Assembly (NCBI GenBank): GCA_937872385.1
Contig: CALMSO010000026.1
Coordinates: forward strand, 205,932-269,931
Reading direction: 5' to 3'
DNA length: 64,000 nt
DNA from: an uncultured Saprospiraceae bacterium
GTDB taxonomy: Bacteria > Bacteroidota > Bacteroidia > Chitinophagales > Saprospiraceae
Shown here: positions 35,137 through 44,335 of the stretch, in pieces
Position numbering within the stretch: the stretch's first letter is position 1
Layout of the letters: every line of letters starts with the position of its first letter
Program-made: the position numbers and the translations under genes
The notes under the pieces: model-generated
What the model was told of the DNA's origin: nothing
What the model saw: the letters and a program-made list of their open reading frames with translations, nothing else
Database searches by the model: none

Positions 35137-36600
35137 ATGTCCATCAATACCAATATCCCGGAAACCCTTCGCCATGCCACCGTCGTACAGCCCGGCGAGT
35201 TTGAAGCCCATCGGCACTGGTACCCGAAGGCACTCAACGCCACCATTCACCCGATGGTAAATTTTTTCCTAAACTTAGAGCAGGAGCGCGTTATCAGCCG
35301 GTACTGTCATCTGCACCCCAAAGTGGGCGCTCAGGCCCTACGCGACTTGCTGAACTACGAGTGTAAGTATTTTGCTTGGGGCGGCGCCGATCTTATCAAC
35401 GTGACCTCCGCTGGCGGCAAGCGCCAAATGGTGGTAATCGAAAATAACTCCTGCCCTTCGGGCCAAAAATCCATGCCCCTGATGGATGACCACAAAGAGC
35501 AGGGTAGCTATCGGCCGCTCATTGAGCACACCTTCGGACCCATTGCGCGCAAGCGCAGCACCATGCCCGGTGGGTTGGCCGTGATTTATGATAAAAACCC
35601 GATGGAGGCTTCCGGCTACGCAGCCGTGATAGCGGACGTTTTCCAGGAAAAGGTGTTTTATGCGCCTTTTTATCAAAACGATACCAACCCGCCGGTGCGC
35701 TTTGTAGATGGAATTATGGAAGTGCGCGACTTTGAGGGTAGGTGGCACTCTATTCGGGCAGCTTTTCGGTATGTAACTCAACGCCCCTGGAATCGTATTC
35801 CGCTCAACGTAAAAACCAAAATACTCAATCCTGTTATTGCCTGCCTCGCCGGCGGACGCAATAAAATGGTGGCCGCCAAAGCCTATGACCTGTTTAATGC
35901 TGAAATTGAGCCAGATGGGCTAAAAATCAACACACCCGAAACCATCTGGGATGTGAGCAAGAGCGAAATACCGCTCTGGGTGCGCAAAATGGGTGGGCAG
36001 GCTGTAATCAAAATTCCATATAGCAACGCCGGGCAGGGAGTATTTACCATCGTCACGCAAGAGGAACTGGACGCTTTTATGAAACAAGATTTTGCGTATG
36101 ATCGCTTCATAGTGCAAAGTTTGATTGGCAATTATCACTGGAGCTCCACCAGTTCATCGGGCAAGCTCTACCATGTCGGCACCGTACCCAATGCTAAAGG
36201 CAAAACCTTCGTAGCCGACCTCCGCATGATGGTGCACTGGACGGAAAAAGGCATTCGGCCACTCTGTGTTTATGCGCGGCGGGCTCGCCAGCCATTGGAA
36301 GATACGCTGGAGGCGGGTCAGGCATCTTGGGATATACTCGGTACCAATCTCTCAATCAAGATGGCAGATGGTGGCTGGGATAGCGATACCAACCGGCTGG
36401 TGCTAATGGACCGGCGCGATTTTAATAAACTCGGCATCGGCGTGGATGACCTGATCGAGGCTTATATCCAAACCGTACTTTCGATGGTCGCTATTGATAA
36501 AATGTCGAAAAACCTGGTGAATTCGCAAGGTAAATTTCGGATGCGCTTGTTTAAATCGCTCAACGACGACCCCTCGCTGCTGCAAGAAATAATGGTCTGA
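35137..36600 (+). CDS. uncharacterised protein, possibly ATP-grasp fold
   Basis: The 487-residue protein is not assigned with certainty. In the second half, [20 protein letters not shown] followed by [12 protein letters not shown] resembles the ATP-binding lysine/glycine-rich loop and VQExI strand of ATP-grasp ligases, and [13 protein letters not shown] with a later VLMDRRDFN fits the metal-binding strands. The N-terminal half has [15 protein letters not shown] and [18 protein letters not shown]. No signal peptide or membrane segment is visible. If ATP-grasp is right, it ligates a carboxylate to an amine or thiol. It is preceded by the small RNA/terminator region, which could act as a leader. 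Confidence 0.85.
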   Translation: MSINTNIPETLRHATVVQPGEFEAHRHWYPKALNATIHPMVNFFLNLEQERVISRYCHLHPKVGAQALRDLLNYECKYFAWGGADLINVTSAGGKRQMVVIENNSCPSGQKSMPLMDDHKEQGSYRPLIEHTFGPIARKRSTMPGGLAVIYDKNPMEASGYAAVIADVFQEKVFYAPFYQNDTNPPVRFVDGIMEVRDFEGRWHSIRAAFRYVTQRPWNRIPLNVKTKILNPVIACLAGGRNKMVAAKAYDLFNAEIEPDGLKINTPETIWDVSKSEIPLWVRKMGGQAVIKIPYSNAGQGVFTIVTQEELDAFMKQDFAYDRFIVQSLIGNYHWSSTSSSGKLYHVGTVPNAKGKTFVADLRMMVHWTEKGIRPLCVYARRARQPLEDTLEAGQASWDILGTNLSIKMADGGWDSDTNRLVLMDRRDFNKLGIGVDDLIEAYIQTVLSMVAIDKMSKNLVNSQGKFRMRLFKSLNDDPSLLQEIMV

Positions 36601-36912
36601 AAATTTGTACCAACACTACCATTTGCTAAGCTACATCAACCGTTTTATTTCAAAATACTGCCGTTTTGCACAATTCCGCAGAACGGGTTTTCGTTCTATG
36701 CCTGAAAAAGCACCAAAAATTCTGACAAGACGACCTTCGGCCTCTACACAAACTGTTAAAGTTCGTATAATTTCGACCGATACTGTACAACGAATGTGAC
36801 TTTCCGTAACGGGCTTCGTTTCAACAAGTAACAGCAATAGACGGATAAAATTACCGACATCGGGCCCTGCAATCCGAGCAATTCTATTACAGAATTTTAA
36901 AAAAGGTGTATT
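36601..36912. other. intergenic region without supported gene
   Basis: The 312 bp between the ATP-grasp-like gene and the DUF4783 gene hold no convincing open frame, hairpin terminator or TAnnTTTG element. A 64-codon frame at 36605-36799 has an unlikely composition and was not accepted. Confidence 0.5.
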
Positions 36913-37284
36913 ATGATAAATCTCTTGTTTGCAATGGTATTGACGAGTATGCTCAGTACCAGTTTAGCCGACATCACGCGCGCCATCAGCTCCGGTGATG
37001 CCGATGCTTTAGGTCAGCATTTTGACCAGACGGTGGAGATTGCCATCCTTGACCAAGACAACATCTACAATAAAGCGCAAGCCATCGGGGTGATTCGGCA
37101 GTTTTTCAGCCAAAATACGCCCCGCAGCTTCAGCCAGGTGCATCAAGGCACTTCCAAAGGCGCTGATTCGCAGTATTGCATTGGCAATCTGAACACTGCT
37201 TCCGGTACTTTCCGGGTGTACATTTACATGAAATCGGTGGGCGGCAAGCACCTGATTCAGGAGCTGCGCTTTGATAAAGAATGA
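36913..37284 (+). CDS. DUF4783 domain secreted protein
   Basis: This 123-residue protein has a signal peptide (MINLLFAMVLTSMLSTSLA) and a small alpha/beta domain with ITRAISSGDADALGQHFD and KAQAIGVIRQFFSQ, matching DUF4783. That family has a cystatin/NTF2-like fold, is restricted to Bacteroidota and has no known function; it often sits near genes of NAD/quinolinate metabolism in other genomes, not seen here. The protein is exported to the periplasm. A strong terminator follows at 37309-37345. Confidence 0.88.
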   Translation: MINLLFAMVLTSMLSTSLADITRAISSGDADALGQHFDQTVEIAILDQDNIYNKAQAIGVIRQFFSQNTPRSFSQVHQGTSKGADSQYCIGNLNTASGTFRVYIYMKSVGGKHLIQELRFDKE

Positions 37285-37308
37285 GTTTTACGCTAAACCA
37301 CTCTTGAG

Positions 37309-37345
37309 AGGGGCGTACCGAATAAACAGCGGTATGCCCCTTTTT
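37309..37345 (+). terminator. intrinsic terminator after the DUF4783 gene
   Basis: AGGGGCGTACCG (37309-37320) pairs with CGGTATGCCCCT (37330-37341) over 12 bp with one G-T pair and a 9-nt loop, followed by a T run (to 37345). It lies 25 bp after the stop. It may also act on the convergent protease gene (stop at 37383). Confidence 0.85.
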
Positions 37346-37382
37346 ATGCAATCTTACGATAGCGTGAACGGCGAATAGCTTA

Positions 37383-40064
37383 TCACCGCATTTTTACTAT
37401 TTTCTGGGACTGTGTGCTACCATTCGCCCAACGGCATTGCAGCCAATAAACGCCTGGCGGCAACGGTGCCAAAGAAAGCGTGCGGGTATGCGTACCACTC
37501 GTCAGGTCTTCGAAGGTGCTGGTGTGCACCCGCTGGCCGGTCGCATTGTACAAGTGCAGCGCTACCTGCGGCTGTATGTGTGGTAGCTCAAAGGCTACCT
37601 GCAGTTGCTCGGTAAACGGATTTGGATACAGGCGCAAGGCGGGCTGTGGCGTCATTGGTGCAGGCGCAGCGGTAGTCCTGTCCACAATTTGCACACAATA
37701 ATCCTCTACTTCGCCGCCACCGTCGGGGCCGGTATTGTAAGTGCAGGGGCCGCCTGGCACCCTGAATTGGATCGCAATGCGCATCCGGGTGACGCCCGGC
37801 GTGGCATTTTCTGGGATGGAAATAGAATCCTTGAACAATTGTGTGGTCAGGCCTTTTTCATACACGCGCTCGGTATTGTCGAAAATGCCATCCTGATTGA
37901 AATCAATCCACACCGAAAAATATTCCAAATGTGTGCCCTGCCGAAAGCCGGGTTGCAATTCGATTGCATAGCGGTTGCCCTGCATGAGTTCTGGGGGTGT
38001 CATACCTGTGAAATTGGCGTAGCCACCATCGTCGCCGCTGGTATTTTGTAAAGTATGCACCTTGATGCTTTCAATCCATTCTTCGGCGGTACTCAAATTG
38101 CGCGGGATGCAATAATCCCTTTCCAAACAAGCGCTACAGCCCGGCGTTCGGAAAAAATAGCTTTCGCCAAATTCGGAAGGCTCGCCATTGCAAATCGCAT
38201 TGAGCCGAGCTTCATAATTGGTGCAGGCTTGCAAATTATTCACCAAAAGGGATGTCCCAAAAGATGTAAGCGTGCGCCAGCTTTCAGAACTGCCCGCCGG
38301 ACGCAACTGCAACGTGTAAGACGCAGCGGCCAGCACCGGGCTCCATTGAAAATTGCCAATGCTTGTGCCAATGAAACCCGCCCGAAAGCCAGTGGGTGGC
38401 TCGCAACAACCATCCGTACGAAAACGAAAACTATTGGTGTAATTCAGGGTATCGCTTGCGCAAAAAGCTTTGAGCTGAAATTCATATTCGGTGCAAGCCA
38501 GCAGATTATTTAATATAACCGGACTGGTCGCATTGGGCATTTCGGCCCACGTAGCAGTACCGGTGCGCCGCCAGCGTAGTTCCACGCGCCGGATGTCGGC
38601 ATTGGCACTCCAAGAGAGGCGGGCCTGTTGGTCGGTGATGTTATCGGCATCGAGGCTGGTAGGCGGAAAGCAATCTGAGCAGGCATTCATCAGCAGGCGA
38701 AGGCTGTTATTCACATTCAGACGCCCTTGGGTGGCAGTCAAATACTGTGTAGCGGGTGTGAAAATAGTACCATCTAATATAAACTGTCGGACCAGCAGGG
38801 CAGCAGCCTTCGGATCGCTTTTGTACAAACGGGCAAACCCCGGACAGGGCGCGCTATACAGCAGTGCAATGGCACCCGCCACATGGGGCGTAGCGGCAGA
38901 AGTGCCCCCAAACGTGCCATAGCCAGTGGGCGGATCAACCGTCCAAACGCCATCTCCATAAGCGGCCAAATCAATGTTTACTTCGCCATAGCCAGCGTCT
39001 TGCACCAGCATATTGCGGTCGTTGAGATTGGTCACAGCGATGAGGTAATCGCTGGGGCAGGTCGTGGGCAAATCGCCAACCACGTCCACATTGACATTCA
39101 GATTGGCGGTAGCCCCGGCATTGAGGATACCGTGCACACCCAGCGAATCATACATGGCGCACCAGAGCGGCGCATCTTCCGGGAAGAGGTAGTTGGCGCC
39201 CCAAGAAGAATTGGTAGCCACCACAAAAGCACCCTGCTGCCCGTTGGTAGCGTTGTAGCGTTTGCGCATCACGAGCGGGTAAGAATAAGCTTCAATCGCT
39301 TCCGATTCTAATCCGATGCCACCTTTGACAATCATGAGTTTTACAGTCCAGTTGACACCACTGACGCCAATGCCATTGTTGCCGCGCGCGCCGATGATGG
39401 CGGCTACCGGTGTGCCGTGATTGGCGCGGTCGTAGATAGCGTCGTTGTCGCGGGCGGTATTCCAGCCGAGATAATCGTCCACGAACCCATTGCTATCATC
39501 ATCAATGCCATTATTAGGTATTTCGGCGTGGTTCACCCAGATATTGCCTGCAAAATCGGGATGATCGCGGTTCAGTCCATCGTCAATGACGCAAACCACG
39601 ATCGTGTCGCCCGTAGCAGAAAGCCCGCCGGTAGTGATATCCCAGGCGAGGTGCATGCCGAGGTCGGCTCCAGGTAGCCCACCGCTTTGGCCAGTATTGA
39701 AATACTGCCATTGCTGCCCGATTTGCGGGTCGTTGGGCAGCGTCGAGCGCAATTCGAGCAAGTGATTGAGCTGTGCCACTTCAATGGCTTTATCTTTGCG
39801 GATGGCTTCCAGCAAGCGCAATTCGCTGATACGGGTATAATCAAAACTGACCACCCACACATTCAAAGGCTCGGAAACGCGTTTTTGTACTTGAAAATTT
39901 GTTTTCCGGCCTTCAAAAACAGCCCATTGACCAGCCCAGCGTTGCATGTCCACGCCAGCGCGAGGTTTTACCATCAGTTGCCCCTGGGCATAGTGCAGTT
40001 TTTGGGCGATATTTGCCGAGAGGCTAATTAGCGAAAACAGCAATACAAAACTTATTTTTTTCAT
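37383..40064 (-). CDS. secreted subtilisin-like (S8) serine protease with fibronectin III, GEVED and type IX sorting domains
   Basis: The 893-residue protein has a signal peptide (about 1-20), a fervidolysin-like propeptide-type segment (about 22-105) and the S8 catalytic domain with Asp161 (VIDDGLN), His216 (NHGTPVAAIIG) and Ser389 (GGTSAATPHVAG). Two fibronectin III modules follow (about 465-650), each with an ACTEYE/ACTNYE-like strand, then a GEVED domain (about 680-790, WIDFNQDGIFDNTERVYEKG). The C-terminal domain ALRLYPNPFTEQLQVAF with LPPGVYWLQC is a type A type IX secretion sorting signal, removed on anchoring at the surface. It should degrade proteins outside the cell. Confidence 0.95.
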   Translation of the reverse strand: MKKISFVLLFSLISLSANIAQKLHYAQGQLMVKPRAGVDMQRWAGQWAVFEGRKTNFQVQKRVSEPLNVWVVSFDYTRISELRLLEAIRKDKAIEVAQLNHLLELRSTLPNDPQIGQQWQYFNTGQSGGLPGADLGMHLAWDITTGGLSATGDTIVVCVIDDGLNRDHPDFAGNIWVNHAEIPNNGIDDDSNGFVDDYLGWNTARDNDAIYDRANHGTPVAAIIGARGNNGIGVSGVNWTVKLMIVKGGIGLESEAIEAYSYPLVMRKRYNATNGQQGAFVVATNSSWGANYLFPEDAPLWCAMYDSLGVHGILNAGATANLNVNVDVVGDLPTTCPSDYLIAVTNLNDRNMLVQDAGYGEVNIDLAAYGDGVWTVDPPTGYGTFGGTSAATPHVAGAIALLYSAPCPGFARLYKSDPKAAALLVRQFILDGTIFTPATQYLTATQGRLNVNNSLRLLMNACSDCFPPTSLDADNITDQQARLSWSANADIRRVELRWRRTGTATWAEMPNATSPVILNNLLACTEYEFQLKAFCASDTLNYTNSFRFRTDGCCEPPTGFRAGFIGTSIGNFQWSPVLAAASYTLQLRPAGSSESWRTLTSFGTSLLVNNLQACTNYEARLNAICNGEPSEFGESYFFRTPGCSACLERDYCIPRNLSTAEEWIESIKVHTLQNTSGDDGGYANFTGMTPPELMQGNRYAIELQPGFRQGTHLEYFSVWIDFNQDGIFDNTERVYEKGLTTQLFKDSISIPENATPGVTRMRIAIQFRVPGGPCTYNTGPDGGGEVEDYCVQIVDRTTAAPAPMTPQPALRLYPNPFTEQLQVAFELPHIQPQVALHLYNATGQRVHTSTFEDLTSGTHTRTLSLAPLPPGVYWLQCRWANGSTQSQKIVKMR

Positions 40065-40265
40065 ACGTTTGGGATTTCTAATTCAAGTGCAAATTACTGC
40101 AAGCCTTCCGAAAATGTAGCAGCAAAACCAAAATTACGCCGACATCTGACAAAAAGCGCTAACTATTTGCGATTTTTGGGCATTGTAAAAAAAAATAACA
40201 CGCCTTACTTCAGGGCAATCCTTCCTGTACAGCCTGTCAACTTCGGCTGTCGTCAAAACCGTTGC

Positions 40266-41915
40266 ATGATGAAAACACTGAAGATTCTGCTTTATTTTCT
40301 GCTGCTACCGTTGGTGGCTTTGGCCCAAAACAGCCAACCGACCGAAGTGCCGATTACGCTTGAGCATCCTTACAATACCATCTACGCACACCTGTACTAT
40401 TTGCAGGAAGACAGCTACCAGCCCGAACGGGCGGCCCGCACGCTTTATACCGAGCAGGATAGCAGCCAACGCGAACGCTTAGCGATACAGCTCAAGCAGA
40501 TTTTTGATGGGAAAGGGCTTTATGTGCAGGTCAACCAATTGCCACAAGACTCCAACTACATAGACAGTGCCACGCAACTGAATATTTACATTCCTTTTCC
40601 GAGGGATTTGCCGGAGGTGTATTTGCAAAAAATTGACGCGCAGTGGTACTATTCACCCGAAACGATTCAAAAAATACCTGAGCTCCACAAACAGGTGTAT
40701 CCTTTCGGGGCAGATGTGCTGCTCAACCTCCTACCTCGCTATGGGCAGGGGCGCGTGCTCGGCCTGAAAATCTGGCAGTACGTCGGATTGCTTATTCTAT
40801 TGACCATCGGTGGCCTCATTCATTGGTTGCTCAACGGGCTGCTCTTCCCTTTGGTGGGGCGCATTACACGCTATCGTTTGCATCCTAAGCTCGCCGACAA
40901 AGTGCTCATCCGGCAGATTACACGTACTTTTAGCGTACTGATTGTACTGCATATTTTGCGCATTTTTCTGCCGATTTTGCAATTGCCTATCCGCTCCTCA
41001 GAGTTTGCCATGCTGACCATTCGCATCCTGACCATCTTTTTTGTGGTGTGGCTGCTGTTCAAAATACTCGACGTCATCATGGTCTATGCCATGCGTTATA
41101 CCGAAAAAACCGAAAGCAAATTAGACGAACAACTCATGCCCATTATTCGGCGCACCTTGCAGGCAGTGCTTATGGTGGGTGGCATCGTAGAAGCTATGCG
41201 CATGCTCGGCGTCAATGTCACCACGCTGATTGCCGGTATATCCATTGGAGGCTTAGCGCTGGCGCTGGCAGCGCAGGATATGCTCAAAAATCTCTTTGGG
41301 TCGCTCACTATTTTTTTAGACAAGCCCTTTCAAATAGGCGACTGGATTAATTTTTCTGGCGTGGATGGCACCGTAGAAGAAGTCGGCTTTCGCTCTACGC
41401 GCGTACGTACCTTCAGCAATTCCTTGGTGTATGTGCCCAATGGCAAGCTCGCTGATATGATTGTGGATAATTACGGGCTGCGGGTGTATCGGCGGTTTCG
41501 TACCGAAATAACCATCGCCTACGGCACACCGACCCCACTCATTGAAAAATTTGTGGAAGGACTACGCGGCATTGTAGATCAGCACCCGGATACCCGTAAG
41601 GATTTTTACCATATCTATCTCAATGCCCTCGGCAGTCATTCGCTCAATATCCTATTTTACATTTTCTTTGCTGTGCCAGACTGGCCTTCCGAGCTCAAAG
41701 CGCGCCACCAAGTGCTTATGGCAATTCTGGACTTGGCGCATGAACTCGGCGTACAGTTTGCCTTCCCTACGCAAACCTTGCACGTAGAGACTTTTCCTGA
41801 GAAAACAGGCAATTCGCCATTGTACAATGTGCATCCGGACGAGATGAACCAGCGGCTGCGGCACTTTTTTTCTAAATACGAACAAGGTTTTGCCAAAAAT
41901 GGACGAAACCCATAA
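40266..41915 (+). CDS. MscS family mechanosensitive ion channel
   Basis: The 549-residue protein starts with a signal peptide (MMKTLKILLYFLLLPLVALAQ) and a periplasmic domain to about residue 170, then about five transmembrane helices. The MscS core has IAGISIGGLALALAAQDMLKN (pore-lining TM3) followed by the beta domain FLDKPFQIGDWINFSG and VDGTVEEVGFRSTRVRTFSN. It opens under membrane tension to release osmolytes. The long periplasmic N-terminal domain makes it a larger member than E. coli MscS. The start is set at the ATG-ATG at 40266/40269, since an upstream in-frame extension has no secretory signal. 15 bp separate it from the next gene. Confidence 0.92.
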   Translation: MMKTLKILLYFLLLPLVALAQNSQPTEVPITLEHPYNTIYAHLYYLQEDSYQPERAARTLYTEQDSSQRERLAIQLKQIFDGKGLYVQVNQLPQDSNYIDSATQLNIYIPFPRDLPEVYLQKIDAQWYYSPETIQKIPELHKQVYPFGADVLLNLLPRYGQGRVLGLKIWQYVGLLILLTIGGLIHWLLNGLLFPLVGRITRYRLHPKLADKVLIRQITRTFSVLIVLHILRIFLPILQLPIRSSEFAMLTIRILTIFFVVWLLFKILDVIMVYAMRYTEKTESKLDEQLMPIIRRTLQAVLMVGGIVEAMRMLGVNVTTLIAGISIGGLALALAAQDMLKNLFGSLTIFLDKPFQIGDWINFSGVDGTVEEVGFRSTRVRTFSNSLVYVPNGKLADMIVDNYGLRVYRRFRTEITIAYGTPTPLIEKFVEGLRGIVDQHPDTRKDFYHIYLNALGSHSLNILFYIFFAVPDWPSELKARHQVLMAILDLAHELGVQFAFPTQTLHVETFPEKTGNSPLYNVHPDEMNQRLRHFFSKYEQGFAKNGRNP

Positions 41916-41930
41916 TCAAGCAAGCATTCT

Positions 41931-42635
41931 ATGCAAGGCAAACTGTACCTTATTCCTGTGCCCTTAGGCGAATCGGCGGAGCATACCATTCCACCTTATG
42001 TAGCGGCTATTGTGCAACAACTCGACATCCTCATTGCCGAGCGCGCCAAAACTGCCCGGCATTTCATCAAGGCAATCTGCCCCGGAAAATCGCTCGATTT
42101 GACGATTCATGAACTCAACAAGCACACGCCGCCAGAAGACATTGATCGTTTTCTCGATGCTGCGGCACAAGGGCAGGACCTCGGGCTGATGTCGGAAGCG
42201 GGCGCGCCCGGTGTGGCCGACCCCGGCGCTGTCGTCGTTTGGTTAGCGCATCAGCGGGGTATAGAAGTGGTGCCCTTGGTGGGGCCTTCGTCCATTTTGC
42301 TGGCGCTGATGGCTTCGGGTATGAATGGGCAATCGTTTTGTTTTCAAGGGTATCTTGCGCCTAAAAAACCCGATTTGGAAAAAGATTTGAAACGTATAGA
42401 GCAGCTTTCCGCAAAACTCGACCAGACCCAGCTTTTCATCGAAACACCTTATCGCAATACGAACCTTGTAGAAACGGCCCTACAAACGCTGGCGCCCAGC
42501 ACCAAATTTTGTATCGCTGCCGACTTGACCTTGCCCACCGAATGGGTGCACACGCATACCATTTTACAATGGCGCACGACACTCCTGCCGGATTTGCACA
42601 AGCGCCCGGCGATTTTTTTGCTCTATGCGCGTTGA
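41931..42635 (+). CDS. tetrapyrrole methylase-family SAM-dependent methyltransferase (RsmI-like)
   Basis: The 234-residue protein has the tetrapyrrole methylase fold: KLYLIPVPLGE at the N-terminus, GQDLGLMSEAGAPGVADPG (SAM-binding) and VVPLVGPSSILLALMASG. These motifs are those of RsmI, which methylates the 2'-OH of C1402 in 16S rRNA. The sequence is shorter and diverged (LIPVPLGE instead of the usual VATPIGN), and Bacteroidota often have such an RsmI paralogue next to or besides a normal one. The substrate is therefore not certain. It follows the MscS gene closely and is convergent with the ferredoxin gene (22 bp between stops). Confidence 0.87.
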   Translation: MQGKLYLIPVPLGESAEHTIPPYVAAIVQQLDILIAERAKTARHFIKAICPGKSLDLTIHELNKHTPPEDIDRFLDAAAQGQDLGLMSEAGAPGVADPGAVVVWLAHQRGIEVVPLVGPSSILLALMASGMNGQSFCFQGYLAPKKPDLEKDLKRIEQLSAKLDQTQLFIETPYRNTNLVETALQTLAPSTKFCIAADLTLPTEWVHTHTILQWRTTLLPDLHKRPAIFLLYAR

Positions 42636-42656
42636 AAGGCCTTGGTTTACTCCATT

Positions 42657-44243
42657 TCAATCCAATATACGCACCTGGTCCGCCGCAATATGAATGGTAC
42701 GTACCGCCTCGGTGCGCTCGTTGATGTCCATAGCGCTATTTTCTAAACGCAGCACGCCGCGTGGGCACACCGCCGCACAGATGCCGCAGCCCACACAAGA
42801 CGCCCGCACCACGTTTTGCCCGCGCTGCGCGTAGGCGCGTACGTCAATGCCCATTTCGCAATAGGTAGAACAATTGCCGCAGGAAATGCACTGCCCGCCG
42901 TTGGTTGTAATGCGGAAGCGACTGAAAAAGCGCTGCTGAATGCCCAAAATAGCTGCCATCGGGCAACCAAAACGACACCATACCCGGCTACCCATCAGGG
43001 GGTAAAAGCCGACACCAATCACCCCCGAAAACGCCGCGCCAATAGCAAATGCGTACCATTTGCGCAACTGCGCACCATCCACAAAAAAGACTTCTTTGGC
43101 ATTACTCATGTACGCCTGAATGGTGAATGCTACCAGCAGCAACATAATAAGTGCCGCCCCAATCTTTACATTTTTATGTAAATTATGCACGTATTTGGGT
43201 CGAATGTATAATAAAATTGCCAGTCCGATAAATAAAATCGCTGTTATTCCGATAAACATTTCCTTGGTCACAGCATATTTATCCGGGTTTTTTACAAAAA
43301 AACTGTACAAGGTAGCAATCGTCACGATGATAATAAATACCAACACACTATGAATTAGCCAACGCTCTATTCGCCACGCTTTCAAGGACTTATCTGATAA
43401 ATGCCGGAAGGGATCGCCCGCCGTTTCGGCTAAGCCGCCGCAGCCGCACACCCACGAGCAGTACCAGCGTTTACCATAAAAATAGGTGAGTATGGGTGAG
43501 CCAATAAAAATCATACCTACGCCAAAGGCCAACATGAATAGCCCAATAAAACCGTTGGTGGTCATGTTTTGAATATTCCAGCTTTCAAAAAAGTAGTAAT
43601 TGAGCGGCCACATATTCTTGAAATCGTTGTACGGCAGGTTCATACGCAGTAAAAATTCTGGTAATAAGAAAGCAAAAGCCAATTGAAAGAACATGACCGA
43701 AATGGTGCGTATAATTTGATACCGATTGTGGCGATATTTTAAAATAAATTTATAGCCCATTGCTAAAATAGCCACCGTGTAAAGCGCGCCATACACAAAC
43801 CACTGGCTGGCCGGTTGCCCCTTGAAAAATAGGCTTAGCGGATCGAACAGCGCCACGATGCCCGTGTTGGCTTCGCCTTTGGCGCCCAGCCCTAAGTACG
43901 CCGGAAACCAGTACAGCAGCACATAGAATCCGGTGAGTATAACCGCTGATAACCAGCCTAATACGCCTCGGCTCGCCAATGAATCGAACCACACGCGGTT
44001 GTTTTTGATGCCTTCCGGCAAATGCAAATACGCCCCGCGCGCATAGAGCACCGTGCCGGCCGTCAGCGCGAGCAAGGCAGTCGCCAACCACAGCGCCGGA
44101 TGGGGCAATGTAAGGCCAAAAATAGTAACAAATAGTATCAGTAAGCCCACACCAACTATTGCCAAACCCAGTTTTTGCGGGGTGTTCAGGCTTGCGTGCG
44201 CCACCGGATTGGCAAGCGACATACTCGGATCTAATGATGCCAT
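42657..44243 (-). CDS. membrane-bound 4Fe-4S ferredoxin-type protein (NosR/NapH/CcoG-like)
   Basis: The 528-residue protein has about eight transmembrane helices. Conserved Cys blocks are RWYCSWVCGCGG and RVWCRFGCP in membrane-edge loops, and two C-terminal 4Fe-4S ferredoxin motifs, CISCGNCSTYC and CVGCGICAAVCP. This is the layout of NosR/NapH/CcoG-type electron-transfer proteins, which carry electrons across or along the membrane. The partner is probably the FAD oxidoreductase encoded 85 bp upstream on the same strand. Which quinone or acceptor is used cannot be seen. A downstream role in feeding a Rieske oxygenase encoded 3 kb away is possible but speculative. Confidence 0.9.
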   Translation of the reverse strand: MASLDPSMSLANPVAHASLNTPQKLGLAIVGVGLLILFVTIFGLTLPHPALWLATALLALTAGTVLYARGAYLHLPEGIKNNRVWFDSLASRGVLGWLSAVILTGFYVLLYWFPAYLGLGAKGEANTGIVALFDPLSLFFKGQPASQWFVYGALYTVAILAMGYKFILKYRHNRYQIIRTISVMFFQLAFAFLLPEFLLRMNLPYNDFKNMWPLNYYFFESWNIQNMTTNGFIGLFMLAFGVGMIFIGSPILTYFYGKRWYCSWVCGCGGLAETAGDPFRHLSDKSLKAWRIERWLIHSVLVFIIIVTIATLYSFFVKNPDKYAVTKEMFIGITAILFIGLAILLYIRPKYVHNLHKNVKIGAALIMLLLVAFTIQAYMSNAKEVFFVDGAQLRKWYAFAIGAAFSGVIGVGFYPLMGSRVWCRFGCPMAAILGIQQRFFSRFRITTNGGQCISCGNCSTYCEMGIDVRAYAQRGQNVVRASCVGCGICAAVCPRGVLRLENSAMDINERTEAVRTIHIAADQVRILD

Positions 44244-44303
44244 GATTGTTTAGATAATTAGATGATAGACAATAGATGATAGATATTATGCTCGTGTCCC
44301 TCC

Positions 44304-44335
44304 TCAACGCTTCAACTTTTCAACCCCTCAACCTC
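44304..44335. repeat. four tandem degenerate 8-bp repeats (TCAACnnn)
   Basis: TCAAC recurs at 44304, 44312, 44320 and 44328, exactly every 8 bp, with variable three-base spacers (minus strand: GTTGA repeats). The last unit overlaps the stop region of the FAD oxidoreductase gene. Such short TTGA-rich tandem repeats occur in intergenic DNA of some Bacteroidota; the function is unknown. Confidence 0.5.

Noticed and set aside
36605..36799. 64-codon frame after the ATP-grasp-like gene
   Set aside because: No hydrophobic pattern, motif or promoter element; composition like random intergenic DNA.
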